A stretch of 41,880 bases of DNA from Acidobacteriota bacterium (lineage in GTDB: Bacteria; Actinomycetota; Acidimicrobiia; Acidimicrobiales; Microtrichaceae): positions 1 through 41,880 of the forward strand of contig QEUP01000028.1 in assembly GCA_003577145.1 (NCBI GenBank). The letters are read 5' to 3'. Under the pieces are notes generated by a model. The model worked only from the letters and a program-made list of their open reading frames with translations, had not been told where the DNA came from and did not search any database. Positions within the stretch are counted from its first letter, which is position 1. Each line of letters opens with the position of its first letter. Of this stretch, positions 18,241 through 25,744 are shown one piece after another. The translations under genes were made by a program, and so were the position numbers.

Positions 18241-19695
18241 ATGCGCTACGACGTGGTGATCATCGGCGGCGGGGTCACCGGCTGCGCCATCGCCCGCGAG
18301 CTGATGCGTTACCGGGTGCGGGCCGTGCTCATCGAGAAGGACTGCGACGTCGGGTGCGGCACCAGCAAGGCCAACAGCGGGATCATCCACGGCAGCACCC
18401 ACTTCGTGCCGGGCACCCTGAAATGGCGACTTGGCTGGGCCGGGAACCAGCAGTGGGGCCGGCTCAGTGAGGAGCTCGGCTTCGGGTTCGCCCGTATCGG
18501 CGATCTGACCGTCGCGTTTGGCGAGGACGAGGTCGATCAGCTCCGGGAGTTCCAGTGGCGCTGCGAGCGGTCCGGTGTCCCCCGGGGTGAGCTGTGGGGC
18601 CCCGAGCGGGTCCGAGCCGAGGAGCCCAACCTGAGCGGCGCCGTCGTCGGAGCGCTGTTCTGTCCCACCACCGGCGTGGTCAACCCCTACGAGGCCTGCT
18701 TCTCCCTCATAGAGAGCGCCCGCCGCAACGGCTTGGAGCTCCGGGTGGACAACCCGGTGCTGGGCATCAGAGCCGACGAGAACGGTCTCTGGGTCCAGAC
18801 CGAACACGAGCTGATCAACTCCCGCTTCGTCGTCAACGCAGCCGGGTTGTACGCAGACCGCGTCGCCGAGATGGCCGGTGCCGCCAACTTCACCATCACC
18901 CCCCGCAAGGGCGAGGAGTACCTGCTCGACAAACGGCTCCAGGGGATCGTCAGCCGGATCATCTACCCATGCCCGTCGTCGACGTCAAAGGGCGTGCTGG
19001 TGATACCGACCTTCGACGGGACGGTCATGGTCGGGCCCACTGCCGAAGAGGTCGACGACAGGGAGGATCTGTCGACTACCGCCACCGGCGCCGAGCACGT
19101 CTTCTCCAAGGTGGGCCGGCTCGTACCCGGCATAAGCGAACGCGACTGCATCGCCGAGTTCGCCGGGCTCAGGGCCGTGTCAGACACAGAGGACTTCGTC
19201 ATCGGCGCAACTACGGTTCCGGGCTTCATCAACGCTGCCGGCATCCAGTCACCGGGCCTCACCGCCGCTCCCGCGATCGCCGAGTTCGTCATCGGGGTCC
19301 TCGAGACCGAAGGCTTGGCGCTCGAGCCCAACGAGGAGTTCCTGCCGGGGATCGAGAAGCCGGTTCAGGTCGCGGCTCTGACTACGCGGGAGAGGCAGGA
19401 TCTGGCAGCCACTGACCCCTCCTTCGCCCAGGTCGTGTGCCGCTGCGAGCTGGTGACCCGAGGTGAGGTGCTCGACTCCATCCAGCGGGGGGCCCGGACC
19501 CTCGACGGCTTGAAGTTCCGGACCCGCGCGGGCATGGGGAGGTGCCAGGGAGCCTTCTGCAGCCTCCGTTGCATGCAGTTGCTGTCGGACTCGCTCGGCC
19601 TTCCCTTCGCAGCGATCACCAAGCGGGGCGAGGGCTCGTGGCTCGTCATCGACCGTGAGGACCTGGAGCGCCGGTCGGGGGAGCCCGCCCCGTGA
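18241..19695 (+). CDS. FAD-dependent glycerol-3-phosphate dehydrogenase-like protein (GlpA/GlpO type) with BFD [2Fe-2S] domain
   Basis: 484 residues. An N-terminal Rossmann motif ([19 protein letters not shown]) starts a DAO-fold FAD domain with [13 protein letters not shown], the substrate-site region common to GlpA and YgaF/LhgO-like enzymes. From about residue 395 there is a BFD-like domain with CRC and CQGAFC, a four-cysteine [2Fe-2S] site. The next gene overlaps by 4 bp (GTGA) and encodes a pyridine-nucleotide disulfide-type flavoprotein; a DUF1667 gene follows. This trio matches the set found in Thermotoga and clostridia (TM1432-1434 type), linked to glycerol-3-phosphate oxidation and NADH oxidase activity. 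The substrate is therefore likely glycerol-3-phosphate or a related 2-hydroxy compound; this is family knowledge, not proven here. Confidence 0.88.
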   Translation: MRYDVVIIGGGVTGCAIARELMRYRVRAVLIEKDCDVGCGTSKANSGIIHGSTHFVPGTLKWRLGWAGNQQWGRLSEELGFGFARIGDLTVAFGEDEVDQLREFQWRCERSGVPRGELWGPERVRAEEPNLSGAVVGALFCPTTGVVNPYEACFSLIESARRNGLELRVDNPVLGIRADENGLWVQTEHELINSRFVVNAAGLYADRVAEMAGAANFTITPRKGEEYLLDKRLQGIVSRIIYPCPSSTSKGVLVIPTFDGTVMVGPTAEEVDDREDLSTTATGAEHVFSKVGRLVPGISERDCIAEFAGLRAVSDTEDFVIGATTVPGFINAAGIQSPGLTAAPAIAEFVIGVLETEGLALEPNEEFLPGIEKPVQVAALTTRERQDLAATDPSFAQVVCRCELVTRGEVLDSIQRGARTLDGLKFRTRAGMGRCQGAFCSLRCMQLLSDSLGLPFAAITKRGEGSWLVIDREDLERRSGEPAP

Positions 19696-20963
19696 TCTCG
19701 GCTCGGGTGTCGCAGCTCCGCTCCGCCTACCCGCTGGTCGTGGTGGGCGCCGGGCCTGCCGGCATGGCAGCCGCGCTCGGCGCAACCGAGGCCGGGTCGG
19801 CACCCGTTCTCATGATCGATCGCGAGCCCGAGCCGGGCGGGATCCTCAACCAGTGCATCCACACCGGCTTTGGGCTGCACCACTTCAAGGAGGAGCTCAC
19901 CGGTCCCGAGTACGCCCAGCGTTACCTGGAGTCGCTGCTCGAGCACGACATCGACATCTCGACCGACAGCGACGTCGTCGACGTGGACCGCGAGCGGCGT
20001 GTGACGCTGATGTCGCCTGATCACGGGGTCCGCACGATCAGCGCCGGCGCGGTGCTGCTGTGCATGGGAGCGCGCGAACGCACACGCGGCGCCATCCGCA
20101 TCCCCGGCACGCGGCCCGCCGGTGTCATGACCGCGGGAACAGCCCAGAAGCTCGTGAACCTCCTCGGCTACCTGCCGGGCCGCAGAGCGGTGATCCTCGG
20201 CTCAGGGGACATCGGTTTGATCATGGCCCGCCGCCTCACGCTGGAAGGAGTCGAGGTGTGCGGTGTGTTCGAGATCATGCCCCACCCCAACGGGCTGAGC
20301 CGCAACATAGTCCAGTGCCTCCACGACTTCGACATACCGCTGCACCTCTCGACCACCGTCGTCGAGATCCACGGCAGCGATCGTGTCGAGCGTGTGACCG
20401 TCGCGCCGGTCGACGAGGAGACCTGGCCCTGCCTCGACAAGGCGTGGGACATCGCCTGTGACACCCTGCTCGTCTCGATCGGCCTCATCCCCGAGAACGA
20501 GCTGTCGCTGACACTGGGGCTGCGAATCGACCCGCTCACCCAGGGACCCGAAGTCGACAGCACGATGCACACCTCCCGCGAGGGCGTCTTCGCGGCCGGC
20601 AACGTCGTGCACATCCACGACATCGTCGACTACGTGAGCCAGGAGGCTCTGCTCGCCGGTCGCAGCGCGGCTGCGTTCGTCTCGCGCCGGATGCCGCCCG
20701 CCGACAACATCCGGCTCCTGCCGGGCGACAACGTCGCCTACTGCGTGCCCCAGACGATCTCCACCGACCGGGAGCACACCATCTACCTGCGGGTGCGCCA
20801 TCCACTGGAGGAGAGCCTGCTCCGGCTGGGCGACGTGTACGAGAGGAAGCTGCGCTACGTGGTGCCCGGGGAGATGGTGTCACTCAAGCTCCGACCCGGA
20901 GTGCTGGACCGCTTTCACGGTGACGCGCTTCGCATCGACATACTCCCTCGGGAAGAGGACTGA
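19692..20963 (+). CDS. FAD/NAD(P)-binding oxidoreductase, NoxB-like partner of GlpA-like protein
   Basis: 423 residues from GTG at 19692, translationally coupled to the upstream flavoprotein. Motifs are the FAD-binding [20 protein letters not shown], the segment [19 protein letters not shown] conserved in this subfamily, a second Rossmann fold for NAD(P) ([19 protein letters not shown]), and the C-terminal FAD contact [20 protein letters not shown] further about 100-residue C-terminal region follows. It likely transfers electrons between the BFD iron-sulfur site of its neighbour and NAD(P)H. The DUF1667 gene starts 3 bp after its stop. The partnership is from operon structure and known homologous trios. 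Confidence 0.88.
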   Translation: MISARVSQLRSAYPLVVVGAGPAGMAAALGATEAGSAPVLMIDREPEPGGILNQCIHTGFGLHHFKEELTGPEYAQRYLESLLEHDIDISTDSDVVDVDRERRVTLMSPDHGVRTISAGAVLLCMGARERTRGAIRIPGTRPAGVMTAGTAQKLVNLLGYLPGRRAVILGSGDIGLIMARRLTLEGVEVCGVFEIMPHPNGLSRNIVQCLHDFDIPLHLSTTVVEIHGSDRVERVTVAPVDEETWPCLDKAWDIACDTLLVSIGLIPENELSLTLGLRIDPLTQGPEVDSTMHTSREGVFAAGNVVHIHDIVDYVSQEALLAGRSAAAFVSRRMPPADNIRLLPGDNVAYCVPQTISTDREHTIYLRVRHPLEESLLRLGDVYERKLRYVVPGEMVSLKLRPGVLDRFHGDALRIDILPREED

Positions 20964-20965
20964 AG

Positions 20966-21355
20966 GTGCCCGCCGCCATCGATGACCACGCCTTCACCCA
21001 CTATCTCTGCATCGGTTGCCCGCTCGGTTGCCGTCTCGAGGTCGAGGAAGGAACCGAGCACGACATCATCGAGATCAGGGGTTTCGCCTGCCAGAAGGGC
21101 AAGGAGTTCGCCGAGAGGGAGCACACCGATCCGCGACGGATGCTCGCGACAACAGTAGGCATCGAAGGTGCGCGGTGGCCGCGCCTGCCCGTCAAGACAC
21201 GCACTGAGATCCCCAAGGACCTCGTGCTCGACCTGTGCCGCTCGCTGCGCGAGGTCACCGCCCGAGCCCCGGTGAGGCTGGGAGAGGTGGTCGTGGCCAA
21301 TGCACTCGACACCGGTGTCGACATCGTCGCCACCCGGGACATGCCCGAGGCGTAG
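20966..21355 (+). CDS. DUF1667 cysteine-rich protein of the flavoprotein trio
   Basis: 129 residues from GTG at 20966. The N-terminus carries C15-I-G-C18-P-L-G-C22 and a fourth cysteine at C42 (RGFACQKGKEFAEREHTDPR), a probable iron-sulfur or zinc site. The following RRMLATTVGIEGARWPRLPVKT and the tail are typical DUF1667. In other bacteria this protein is encoded with the two flavoproteins and appears to be a small third subunit. The AlkD-like gene starts 6 bp downstream but is unrelated in function. Confidence 0.9.
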   Translation: MPAAIDDHAFTHYLCIGCPLGCRLEVEEGTEHDIIEIRGFACQKGKEFAEREHTDPRRMLATTVGIEGARWPRLPVKTRTEIPKDLVLDLCRSLREVTARAPVRLGEVVVANALDTGVDIVATRDMPEA

Positions 21356-21360
21356 GCGGG

Positions 21361-22101
21361 ATGGACGTCGACGCCGTTGCCGCAGACCTCGATGCCGCCC
21401 TCCGGGACGCGGGTACCGCCGCGCGGGCCTGGAAGGAGAAGCTGTACCTCAAGAGCGACCTCGAGTTCTACGGCGCGACCCTGCCGGCCATGCGGCAGTT
21501 GGTGAAGCGCTTCGCGGCTGACCAGCCCGACCTCGAACGCGGTGACCTGCTGGCACTGGTGCGGGCCCTGTGGGATGAGCCCGTTCACGAGAGGCGGGTG
21601 GTCGCGGTCCTGCTGCTCGAACGCTTCGAGGTCCTGCTCGAGCCCGTCGACCTCGACCGGATCGGGCAACTGCTCAGGGAGTCGAAGACCTGGGCCCTCG
21701 TGGACAACCTCGCCACCTCCGTCGCCGGCCCGTTGCTCGACCGTACCCCGTCCGCTGATGAGGTCCTGGACGCCTGGGCGGCTGACGACGACTTCTGGAT
21801 CCGCCGCTCGGCGCTGCTCGCCCACCTCGGGCCGCTGCGTGCGGGTCAAGGCGACTTCCAACGCTTCTGCAGATACGCCGACGAGATGCTGGAGGAGAAG
21901 GAGTTCTTCATCCGCAAAGCCATCGGCTGGGTGCTGCGCGACACCGCCCGCAAACGCCCGCATCTCGTGTACGAGTGGATCGCCCCCCGCACCCATCGGG
22001 CCTCCGGGGTGACGGTGCGCGAGGTCGTGAAACGGCTGCCCGAAGACCGGGCGGCCGAGGTGCTCGGCGCCTACCGGGCAGGGCGCCCGGTCAGCTCCTG
22101 A
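21361..22101 (+). CDS. DNA alkylation repair protein, AlkD-like HEAT-repeat glycosylase
   Basis: 246 residues from ATG at 21361, a usual length for the AlkD family, which removes N3/N7-alkylated purines without base flipping. The helical repeats include KSDLEFYGATLPAMRQLVKR, LWDEPVHERRVVAVLLLERF, KTWALVDNLATSVAGPLLDR, DDFWIRRSALLAHLG and KEFFIRKAIGWVLRDTARKR. The Trp/Asp pair in TWALVD is where AlkD places its DNA-contacting acid. It directly follows the DUF1667 gene (5 bp between) and so may be read from the same transcript. Immediately after its stop, in the same frame, lies a remnant of an antitoxin-like nucleotidyltransferase. Confidence 0.9.
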   Translation: MDVDAVAADLDAALRDAGTAARAWKEKLYLKSDLEFYGATLPAMRQLVKRFAADQPDLERGDLLALVRALWDEPVHERRVVAVLLLERFEVLLEPVDLDRIGQLLRESKTWALVDNLATSVAGPLLDRTPSADEVLDAWAADDDFWIRRSALLAHLGPLRAGQGDFQRFCRYADEMLEEKEFFIRKAIGWVLRDTARKRPHLVYEWIAPRTHRASGVTVREVVKRLPEDRAAEVLGAYRAGRPVSS

Positions 22102-22245
22102 CCGGCCTTGGTCCCGCCATTACGTGCTCTCGGGCTCGAGCGCGAGCTCGCCGAACTGCTCGGCGTAGAGGTGGACGTCGTGCCGGCCGACACGTTGAAG
22201 CTCCGGAGGCGAGAGCGGATCGTGCGAGAGGCTGTGCCGCTGTGA
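22102..22245 (+). pseudogene. C-terminal remnant of MntA-like nucleotidyltransferase antitoxin
   Basis: The frame just after the AlkD stop reads ...LGLERELAELLGVEVDVV, then PADTLKLRRRERIVREAVPL and a stop at 22243-22245. This matches the last about 40 residues of the minimal nucleotidyltransferases that pair with HepT: an L-x-x-EL-LLG-x-x-VDVV strand and a RERI-REAV-L tail. The catalytic GSxARG and Asp-x-Asp part that should precede it is absent, because AlkD occupies that space. Its stop overlaps the HepT start (GTGA), as in intact pairs. A TTG at 22108 could still start a 45-residue peptide. Confidence 0.65.
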
Positions 22246-22592
22246 GCCGACGGGACGACGAACGGCTCGCCGACGTCATCGCCTCTGCCGAGGCCATCGC
22301 ATCGCACCTCGATCGTGGGGGCCTCGACGACGGTCTCGTCTTCGACGCCGTGCGAGTACGACTCATCGAGATCGGCGAGGCCGTCAAGGACATCGACCCT
22401 GTGGTGCTCGCCGACGAACCCGACATCCCGTGGCGCGACGTCGCCGGGATACGCGGTCACCTCGCACACCGCTACTTCGACACCACCCACTCGATCGTGC
22501 AGGCCACCGTCGACCATGACCCGCCACCGTTGCTCGCCGCTGCTCGGCGGCTGCTCGACCGGATGGATCTGGAGACCGAGACGAACGCCTGA
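22242..22592 (+). CDS. hepT: HepT-like HEPN ribonuclease (DUF86), toxin of a HepT-MntA system
   Basis: 116 residues from GTG at 22242. Typical DUF86 features are RLIEIGEAVKDIDPVVLADE and the HEPN catalytic motif R71-x4-H76-x-Y78 (RGHLAHRYF), followed by VQATVDHDPPPLLAAARRLL. In complete systems the MntA partner AMPylates the tyrosine of this motif and so silences the RNase. Here the motif is intact while the adjacent MntA is reduced to its C-terminal tail. Either a distant partner controls HepT, or the protein is weak, or it is not expressed. It is convergent with the tRNA-Ala gene. Confidence 0.85.
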   Translation: MSRRDDERLADVIASAEAIASHLDRGGLDDGLVFDAVRVRLIEIGEAVKDIDPVVLADEPDIPWRDVAGIRGHLAHRYFDTTHSIVQATVDHDPPPLLAAARRLLDRMDLETETNA

Positions 22593-22630
22593 GCTGCTGG
22601 TGACCCCGTCGTGGAATCCACAACGACCGG

Positions 22631-22704
22631 TGGAGGTGAGCGGATTCGAACCGCCGGCCTCTACGTTGCGAACGTAGCGCTCTAGCCAACTGAGCTACAC
22701 CCCC
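22631..22704 (-). tRNA. tRNA-Ala (anticodon CGC)
   Basis: Minus-strand cloverleaf. Acceptor GGGGGTG pairs with CACCTCC (one G-U). The D arm is GCTC...GAGC, the anticodon stem is CTACG/CGTAG with loop TTCGCAA (anticodon CGC, reads GCG), and the T arm has loop TTCGAAT. The discriminator is A; the next bases are CCG, so CCA is not encoded. 74 nt, no intron. The 3' side faces the HepT gene. Confidence 0.95.
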
Positions 22705-22859
22705 GACAGAACTGTTCAGGATAGCGGACCACTCGGTCGGCTCCCGGGTGAGGAACCCCCGAAGACCAGGAGGGACAGCCACAGGCCAGTCGGGGGACAT
22801 AGGTCATGGGGCCCACGTTTTGGCTCAAGCGACCAGCGGGCCGAGGTCGATGGTGGGAT

Positions 22860-23342
22860 ATGGGGACCGCGGCGGAAACCGCAGTGACGGCGCCGGTCGG
22901 GCAGGCACGACGGGGGCATCGACGCCTCCCCCGCGTGTTGGCGGTCACCTTGGGCCTCGTCCTCGTCCTCACCGCCTGCAATCCCTACGACAACCTCGCG
23001 GTAGCCGAGTTGGTCAACCAGAGCCGGGCCCAGTACGGGAGGGCTGGTCTGCGGATGCACGGCGAGCTCACCGCCAAGGCCCAGGACTGGGCCGAGTACC
23101 TCGCCCGCATCGGCTACCTGAAGCACTCCAACCTGTCCGACGGGGTGAGCGCGCCGTGGCAGATGCTGGGTGAGAACGTGGGATACGGCCCCTCGATCCA
23201 GTCGGTTCACAACGCCTACCTGAACTCGCCAGGCCACCGGGCGAACATCTTGGACACCCGCTACAACTACATGGGCACCGGGGTGGCCTGGTCAGGGTCC
23301 CGGGTGTACACCGTCCAGGTCTTCATGCGATGTAGCTGCTAG
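22860..23342 (+). CDS. CAP/SCP-domain lipoprotein
   Basis: 160 residues from ATG at 22860; an in-frame ATG at 22806 would add 18 residues. A basic n-region (RRGHRRLPR), a hydrophobic core (VLAVTLGLVLVL) and lipobox L37-T38-A39-C40 predict a lipid-anchored exported protein. The CAP domain shows LVNQSRAQYGRAGLRMHGEL, HSNLSDG, GENVGYG and SPGHRANILDTRYNYMGTGV, the usual conserved blocks, including the His/Glu pair of the CAP cavity. The domain is compact (about 115 residues), as in bacterial YkwD-like proteins, whose role is poorly known. A repeat cluster begins at its stop codon. Confidence 0.9.
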   Translation: MGTAAETAVTAPVGQARRGHRRLPRVLAVTLGLVLVLTACNPYDNLAVAELVNQSRAQYGRAGLRMHGELTAKAQDWAEYLARIGYLKHSNLSDGVSAPWQMLGENVGYGPSIQSVHNAYLNSPGHRANILDTRYNYMGTGVAWSGSRVYTVQVFMRCSC

Positions 23343-23346
23343 TCAC

Positions 23347-23519
23347 ACGGCGCTACCGCAGGTAGCGCGGGCTGTCATATGGCGCTACCGCAGGTAGCGC
23401 GAGCTCCGCCATCGGGTTCTCCTGTCTCGCTGCTCCGCCGCAGGCTCCGCAGCCTGTGTTGACACGGCGCTACCGCAGGTAGCGCGGGCTGTCATATGGC
23501 GCTACCGCAGGTAGCGCGG
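23347..23519. repeat. Repeat cluster A: four identical GCGCTACC-GCA-GGTAGCGC dyads in two doublets
   Basis: The 19-base dyad GCGCTACC-GCA-GGTAGCGC occurs at 23350-23368, 23382-23400, 23467-23485 and 23499-23517. Within each doublet the copies are 32 bp apart, joined by GGGCTGTCATATG-type sequence. The two doublets repeat at exactly 117 bp. Between them is a G/C-rich module (GCTGCTCCGCCGCAGGCTCC). After the last copy comes GCTTCGCCGATCCGG. It fills the gap between two convergent genes (CAP lipoprotein and translin-like) and could act as a bidirectional terminator or a BIME-like element. Confidence 0.9.
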
Positions 23520-23535
23520 GCTTCGCCGATCCGGG

Positions 23536-24210
23536 TCACGCCGGATCGCTTGACGCATTCTCCAGCGCGAGCTGCAGGCGTGTCTGCAGCACGGTGGTGG
23601 TCACGTCGCCGCGGCTACGTTCGAGCACAGCTCGGAGCGCGTCGAGTGAGCGCCGCAAGCCGCTGGTGATGGCATCGGGGAAGTCCACGGTCATCAACAC
23701 GTCGTAGATGTCGTCCATGACCCCGAGCAGCTCCTCGCCCCTGTCGAGCTCACCGGCTCTCAACCGGTCGAGGAGGTGCCGGCGCATCTCGCTGGCGGCT
23801 TCGGCCAGTCCCTTCATCCACGACTGCGGGAGCACTCCCAGCTCCGCGGCAGACTGGGGCGCCTCACCAGCGACGAGCCGGGCGACGGTGCGCGCTTCGA
23901 CGTATTCCTTCTCCGCGTCGTGCAGGAAGCCGGCGTGGTAGAGAGCCGGGAACGGTTGCAGCGCCCCGTGCGCCTCCAGCAGGGCGGCCTGCGCTTCGTC
24001 GGCGAGCTCGGCCGCCCGGTCGGCTTCGAGGCGGTGCACCGACTTGATGGAGCGGCCGCTCAACTGGATCACCTTGCGGCAAGCCGGAAGGGCGGCCTCG
24101 CGGGCGTCATTGGCGCGGCGCAACTCCTCGGCCACCGGGTTCAGCAGAGACTCGAGCTGCTCGACCAGCTTCCTCGGACCGTCAGGCAACTCGCCAGTGG
24201 CCTCGCTCAC
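23536..24210 (-). CDS. Translin-family protein (archaeal-type)
   Basis: 224 residues if started at GTG 24210, 5 bp after the upstream stop. An open frame to 24330 exists but would overlap the glpR-like gene by 115 bp. The fold is all-helical with the translin pattern: RKVIQLSGRSIKSVHRLEAD, ALYHAGFLHDAEKEYVEAR (the acidic E-x-E-A region where TRAX holds catalytic glutamates), SAAELGVLPQSWMKGLAEA, RAGELDRGEELLGVMDDIYD and GLRRSLDALRAVLERSRGDV. It resembles haloarchaeal translin-like proteins closely. Eukaryotic translin/TRAX (C3PO) are RNA-binding ribonucleases; the bacterial role is unknown. It is the last gene of the galU-glp-moaA-moaC-glpR row. The start site is uncertain, as no clear ribosome-binding site is seen. 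Confidence 0.8.
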   Translation of the reverse strand: MSEATGELPDGPRKLVEQLESLLNPVAEELRRANDAREAALPACRKVIQLSGRSIKSVHRLEADRAAELADEAQAALLEAHGALQPFPALYHAGFLHDAEKEYVEARTVARLVAGEAPQSAAELGVLPQSWMKGLAEAASEMRRHLLDRLRAGELDRGEELLGVMDDIYDVLMTVDFPDAITSGLRRSLDALRAVLERSRGDVTTTVLQTRLQLALENASSDPA

Positions 24211-24215
24211 CGGGT

Positions 24216-24731
24216 TCAGTTGACCGATTGACGCAACAGCACCGGACGGGACGGTTCGGCCCGCTTGGCGGTCGGCAGATAGTGGACCTTCAGCGTGCGC
24301 TCGTGGCGGCGCTGGTTGGCCTGGTGCCACAACAGCGCGTAGCCGACCAGCAACGCGTCGGCGAGCACGTGCAGGAGCACGAACGCCCCACCGAAGCTGA
24401 TGGCCAGGCCAAGGGTGAGCACCGCTGCCACCACCAAACCGAAGCAGACCTCGCGGCGGCGGCGGGCCGCCTGCTCACGGGTGAGGCGCGCCGGCGGGAT
24501 CTGCAGGCCGCCGATGGCGGCGGTGGTGGCCCTGGGCTGGGGGACGGAGCTGTGGATCGGCCACCGTGACGTGCCGGCGGTCGACTTGTTCGAGTTCTGC
24601 AGCACCGACAGGTTGCGATTGAAGCTCGTTATCGAACTGGAGACACGGGATTCGGCCCGATTCTTGAGCATCGGGGGAATCAGTACCACTGCCCAGATCA
24701 GTGCGAGGAAGACAAGTACCAATGGGGCCAC
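24216..24731 (-). CDS. glpR: GlpR/SepX-like membrane protein (receptor of gephyrin-like Glp)
   Basis: 171 residues from GTG at 24731, with AGAGGA just upstream. One N-terminal membrane helix (PLVLVFLALIWAVVLIPPML) is followed by a basic, Ser-rich cytosolic part. A cluster of arginines (EQAARRRREV) precedes two further hydrophobic segments (FGLVVAAVLTLGLAISFG; AFVLLHVLADALLVGYALLW). This layout matches actinobacterial GlpR/SepX, the membrane protein that links the gephyrin-like Glp protein to the FtsZ-based divisome in corynebacteria and Streptomyces. The galU and glp genes lie upstream on the same strand, the usual neighbourhood, here with moaA and moaC inserted. Identity rests on topology and synteny; sequence identity could not be computed. 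Confidence 0.7.
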   Translation of the reverse strand: MAPLVLVFLALIWAVVLIPPMLKNRAESRVSSSITSFNRNLSVLQNSNKSTAGTSRWPIHSSVPQPRATTAAIGGLQIPPARLTREQAARRRREVCFGLVVAAVLTLGLAISFGGAFVLLHVLADALLVGYALLWHQANQRRHERTLKVHYLPTAKRAEPSRPVLLRQSVN

Positions 24732-24967
24732 GTTCCTCTTACCTGTACCTTTCAGTGACGCTAGTCACGATTCACCTGGCTACTGGTGGATGGTCGCCGT
24801 GGTGAGGTTGCTCTGGTCGACCTTTTCGGTCCGGCGACGGTTGTTACGGTTCTACTACGAAACCGGGGCAGGGGCCAACAAAACGCTCGCGATAGTTGTC
24901 ATCGCGTTTGCAGATGATTGCAAAAGGGCCGCTCACCTGCGAAAACGCCAGGCGAGGGAACCCGTCA

Positions 24968-24983
24968 TGTGATCCAGGTCACA
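24968..24983. promoter_or_regulatory. Perfect CRP/GlxR-type site TGTGA-N6-TCACA
   Basis: TGTGATCCAGGTCACA matches the cAMP-receptor-protein/GlxR consensus in both half-sites. It sits in the 279-bp gap between the moaC stop and the glpR-like start on the minus strand, about 240 bp upstream of that start. It could control a promoter for glpR and the translin-like gene. The rest of the gap contains AT-richer stretches (for example around 24855-24925) that could hold that promoter. No CRP-family gene is in the window. Confidence 0.5.
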
Positions 24984-25010
24984 GGGCTTCGTCCGGCTGC
25001 GAAGTGGACC

Positions 25011-25523
25011 TCAGAAGTCGAGGCCCAGACCGGACTCGTCGAGATCGGGCTCTCGCCGGTAGGTACCCGAACGTCCCCCGGTCTTCTCCCAGAGCGTGAG
25101 ATCGCCGATCACCATGGCCCGGTCGACGGTCTTGCACATGTCGTAGATGGTGAGACAGGCGACCGAACAGGCGGTCATGGCCTCCATCTCGACACCGGTG
25201 CGGTCGACTGTCTCGACCTGGGCCTCGACCTCTATGTAGCTGTCCTCGATCCGGAAGTTCACCAGCACCGACCCGACCAGCAGGGGATGGCACAAAGGGA
25301 TCAGGTCGGGTGCCCTCTTGGCCGCCTGGATCCCCGCCACCCGGGCGACGGCGAGCACGTCGCCCTTGTTGATCGCCCCTCGAGCCACCAGGGAGGTGGT
25401 CTCGGGCTTCATGTACACCTTCCCCCGCACTATCGCCCGGCGGTGAGTCGGCTCCTTCGGTGTCACATCGACCATGCGGGCCCGGCCCAGCGGATCGAGA
25501 TGGGTGAGGCCGCTATCAGTCAT
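25011..25523 (-). CDS. moaC: Cyclic pyranopterin monophosphate synthase MoaC
   Basis: 170 residues, normal length. MoaC converts the MoaA product (3',8-cyclo-GTP) to cyclic pyranopterin monophosphate, the first stable molybdenum-cofactor intermediate. Visible marks are ARMVDVTPKEPTHRRAIVRG, DLIPLCHPL (catalytic His), the acidic pair in GVEMEAMTA, and the Asp/Lys site in TIYDMCK. ATG at 25523 follows the repeat cluster that separates it from moaA on the same strand. The C-terminal tail (YRREPDLDESGLGLDF) is slightly longer than in enteric MoaC. Confidence 0.96.
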   Translation of the reverse strand: MTDSGLTHLDPLGRARMVDVTPKEPTHRRAIVRGKVYMKPETTSLVARGAINKGDVLAVARVAGIQAAKRAPDLIPLCHPLLVGSVLVNFRIEDSYIEVEAQVETVDRTGVEMEAMTACSVACLTIYDMCKTVDRAMVIGDLTLWEKTGGRSGTYRREPDLDESGLGLDF

Positions 25524-25542
25524 GGGTGCGATTGTACTCCCC

Positions 25543-25715
25543 CGCTGCGCCGCCGCAGGCTCCCTACCTTGGCGCTGGCTCCGCAGCGCCCGGCTCCGCC
25601 GATCCAACCCACGCCACACCCGCTGCGCCGCCGCAGGCTCCCTACCTTGGCGCTGGCTCCGCAGCGCCCGGCTCCGCCGATCCAACCCACGCCACACCCG
25701 CTGCGCCGCCGCCGG
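25543..25715. repeat. Repeat cluster B: 78-bp tandem repeat between moaA and moaC
   Basis: Two complete identical 78-bp units (25543-25620 and 25621-25698) and the start of a third (25699-25715). Each unit contains a hairpin GGCGCTG-GCTCCG-CAGCGCC followed by GCTCCGCCGATCC, the same tail type as in the repeat clusters near 23520 and 41500. The period is a multiple of three but the segment lies between moaA and moaC and is not part of either gene. The exact identity of the copies suggests recent duplication or gene-conversion-like upkeep. Confidence 0.9.
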
Positions 25716-25724
25716 CGGCGCAGC
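25700..25724. terminator. Strong GC hairpin after moaA
   Basis: An 11-bp perfect stem with a GCC loop (arms 25700-25710 and 25714-25724, beginning GCTGCGCCGCC) lies 20 bp past the moaA stop on the minus strand. No U-run follows, so it would act as an mRNA stability or attenuation element rather than a classic intrinsic terminator. It overlaps the third, partial unit of the 78-bp repeat. Confidence 0.5.
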
Positions 25725-25744
25725 CTGCCGGCTGTGGCGGTGCC

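Noticed and set aside
22806-22859. Upstream start of the CAP lipoprotein
   Set aside because: Adds 18 residues with two tryptophans ahead of an already complete signal peptide; kept only as an alternative.
23347-23519. CRISPR array
   Set aside because: The repeats are short perfect dyads with two fixed, repeated spacers rather than unique spacers, and no cas gene is nearby.
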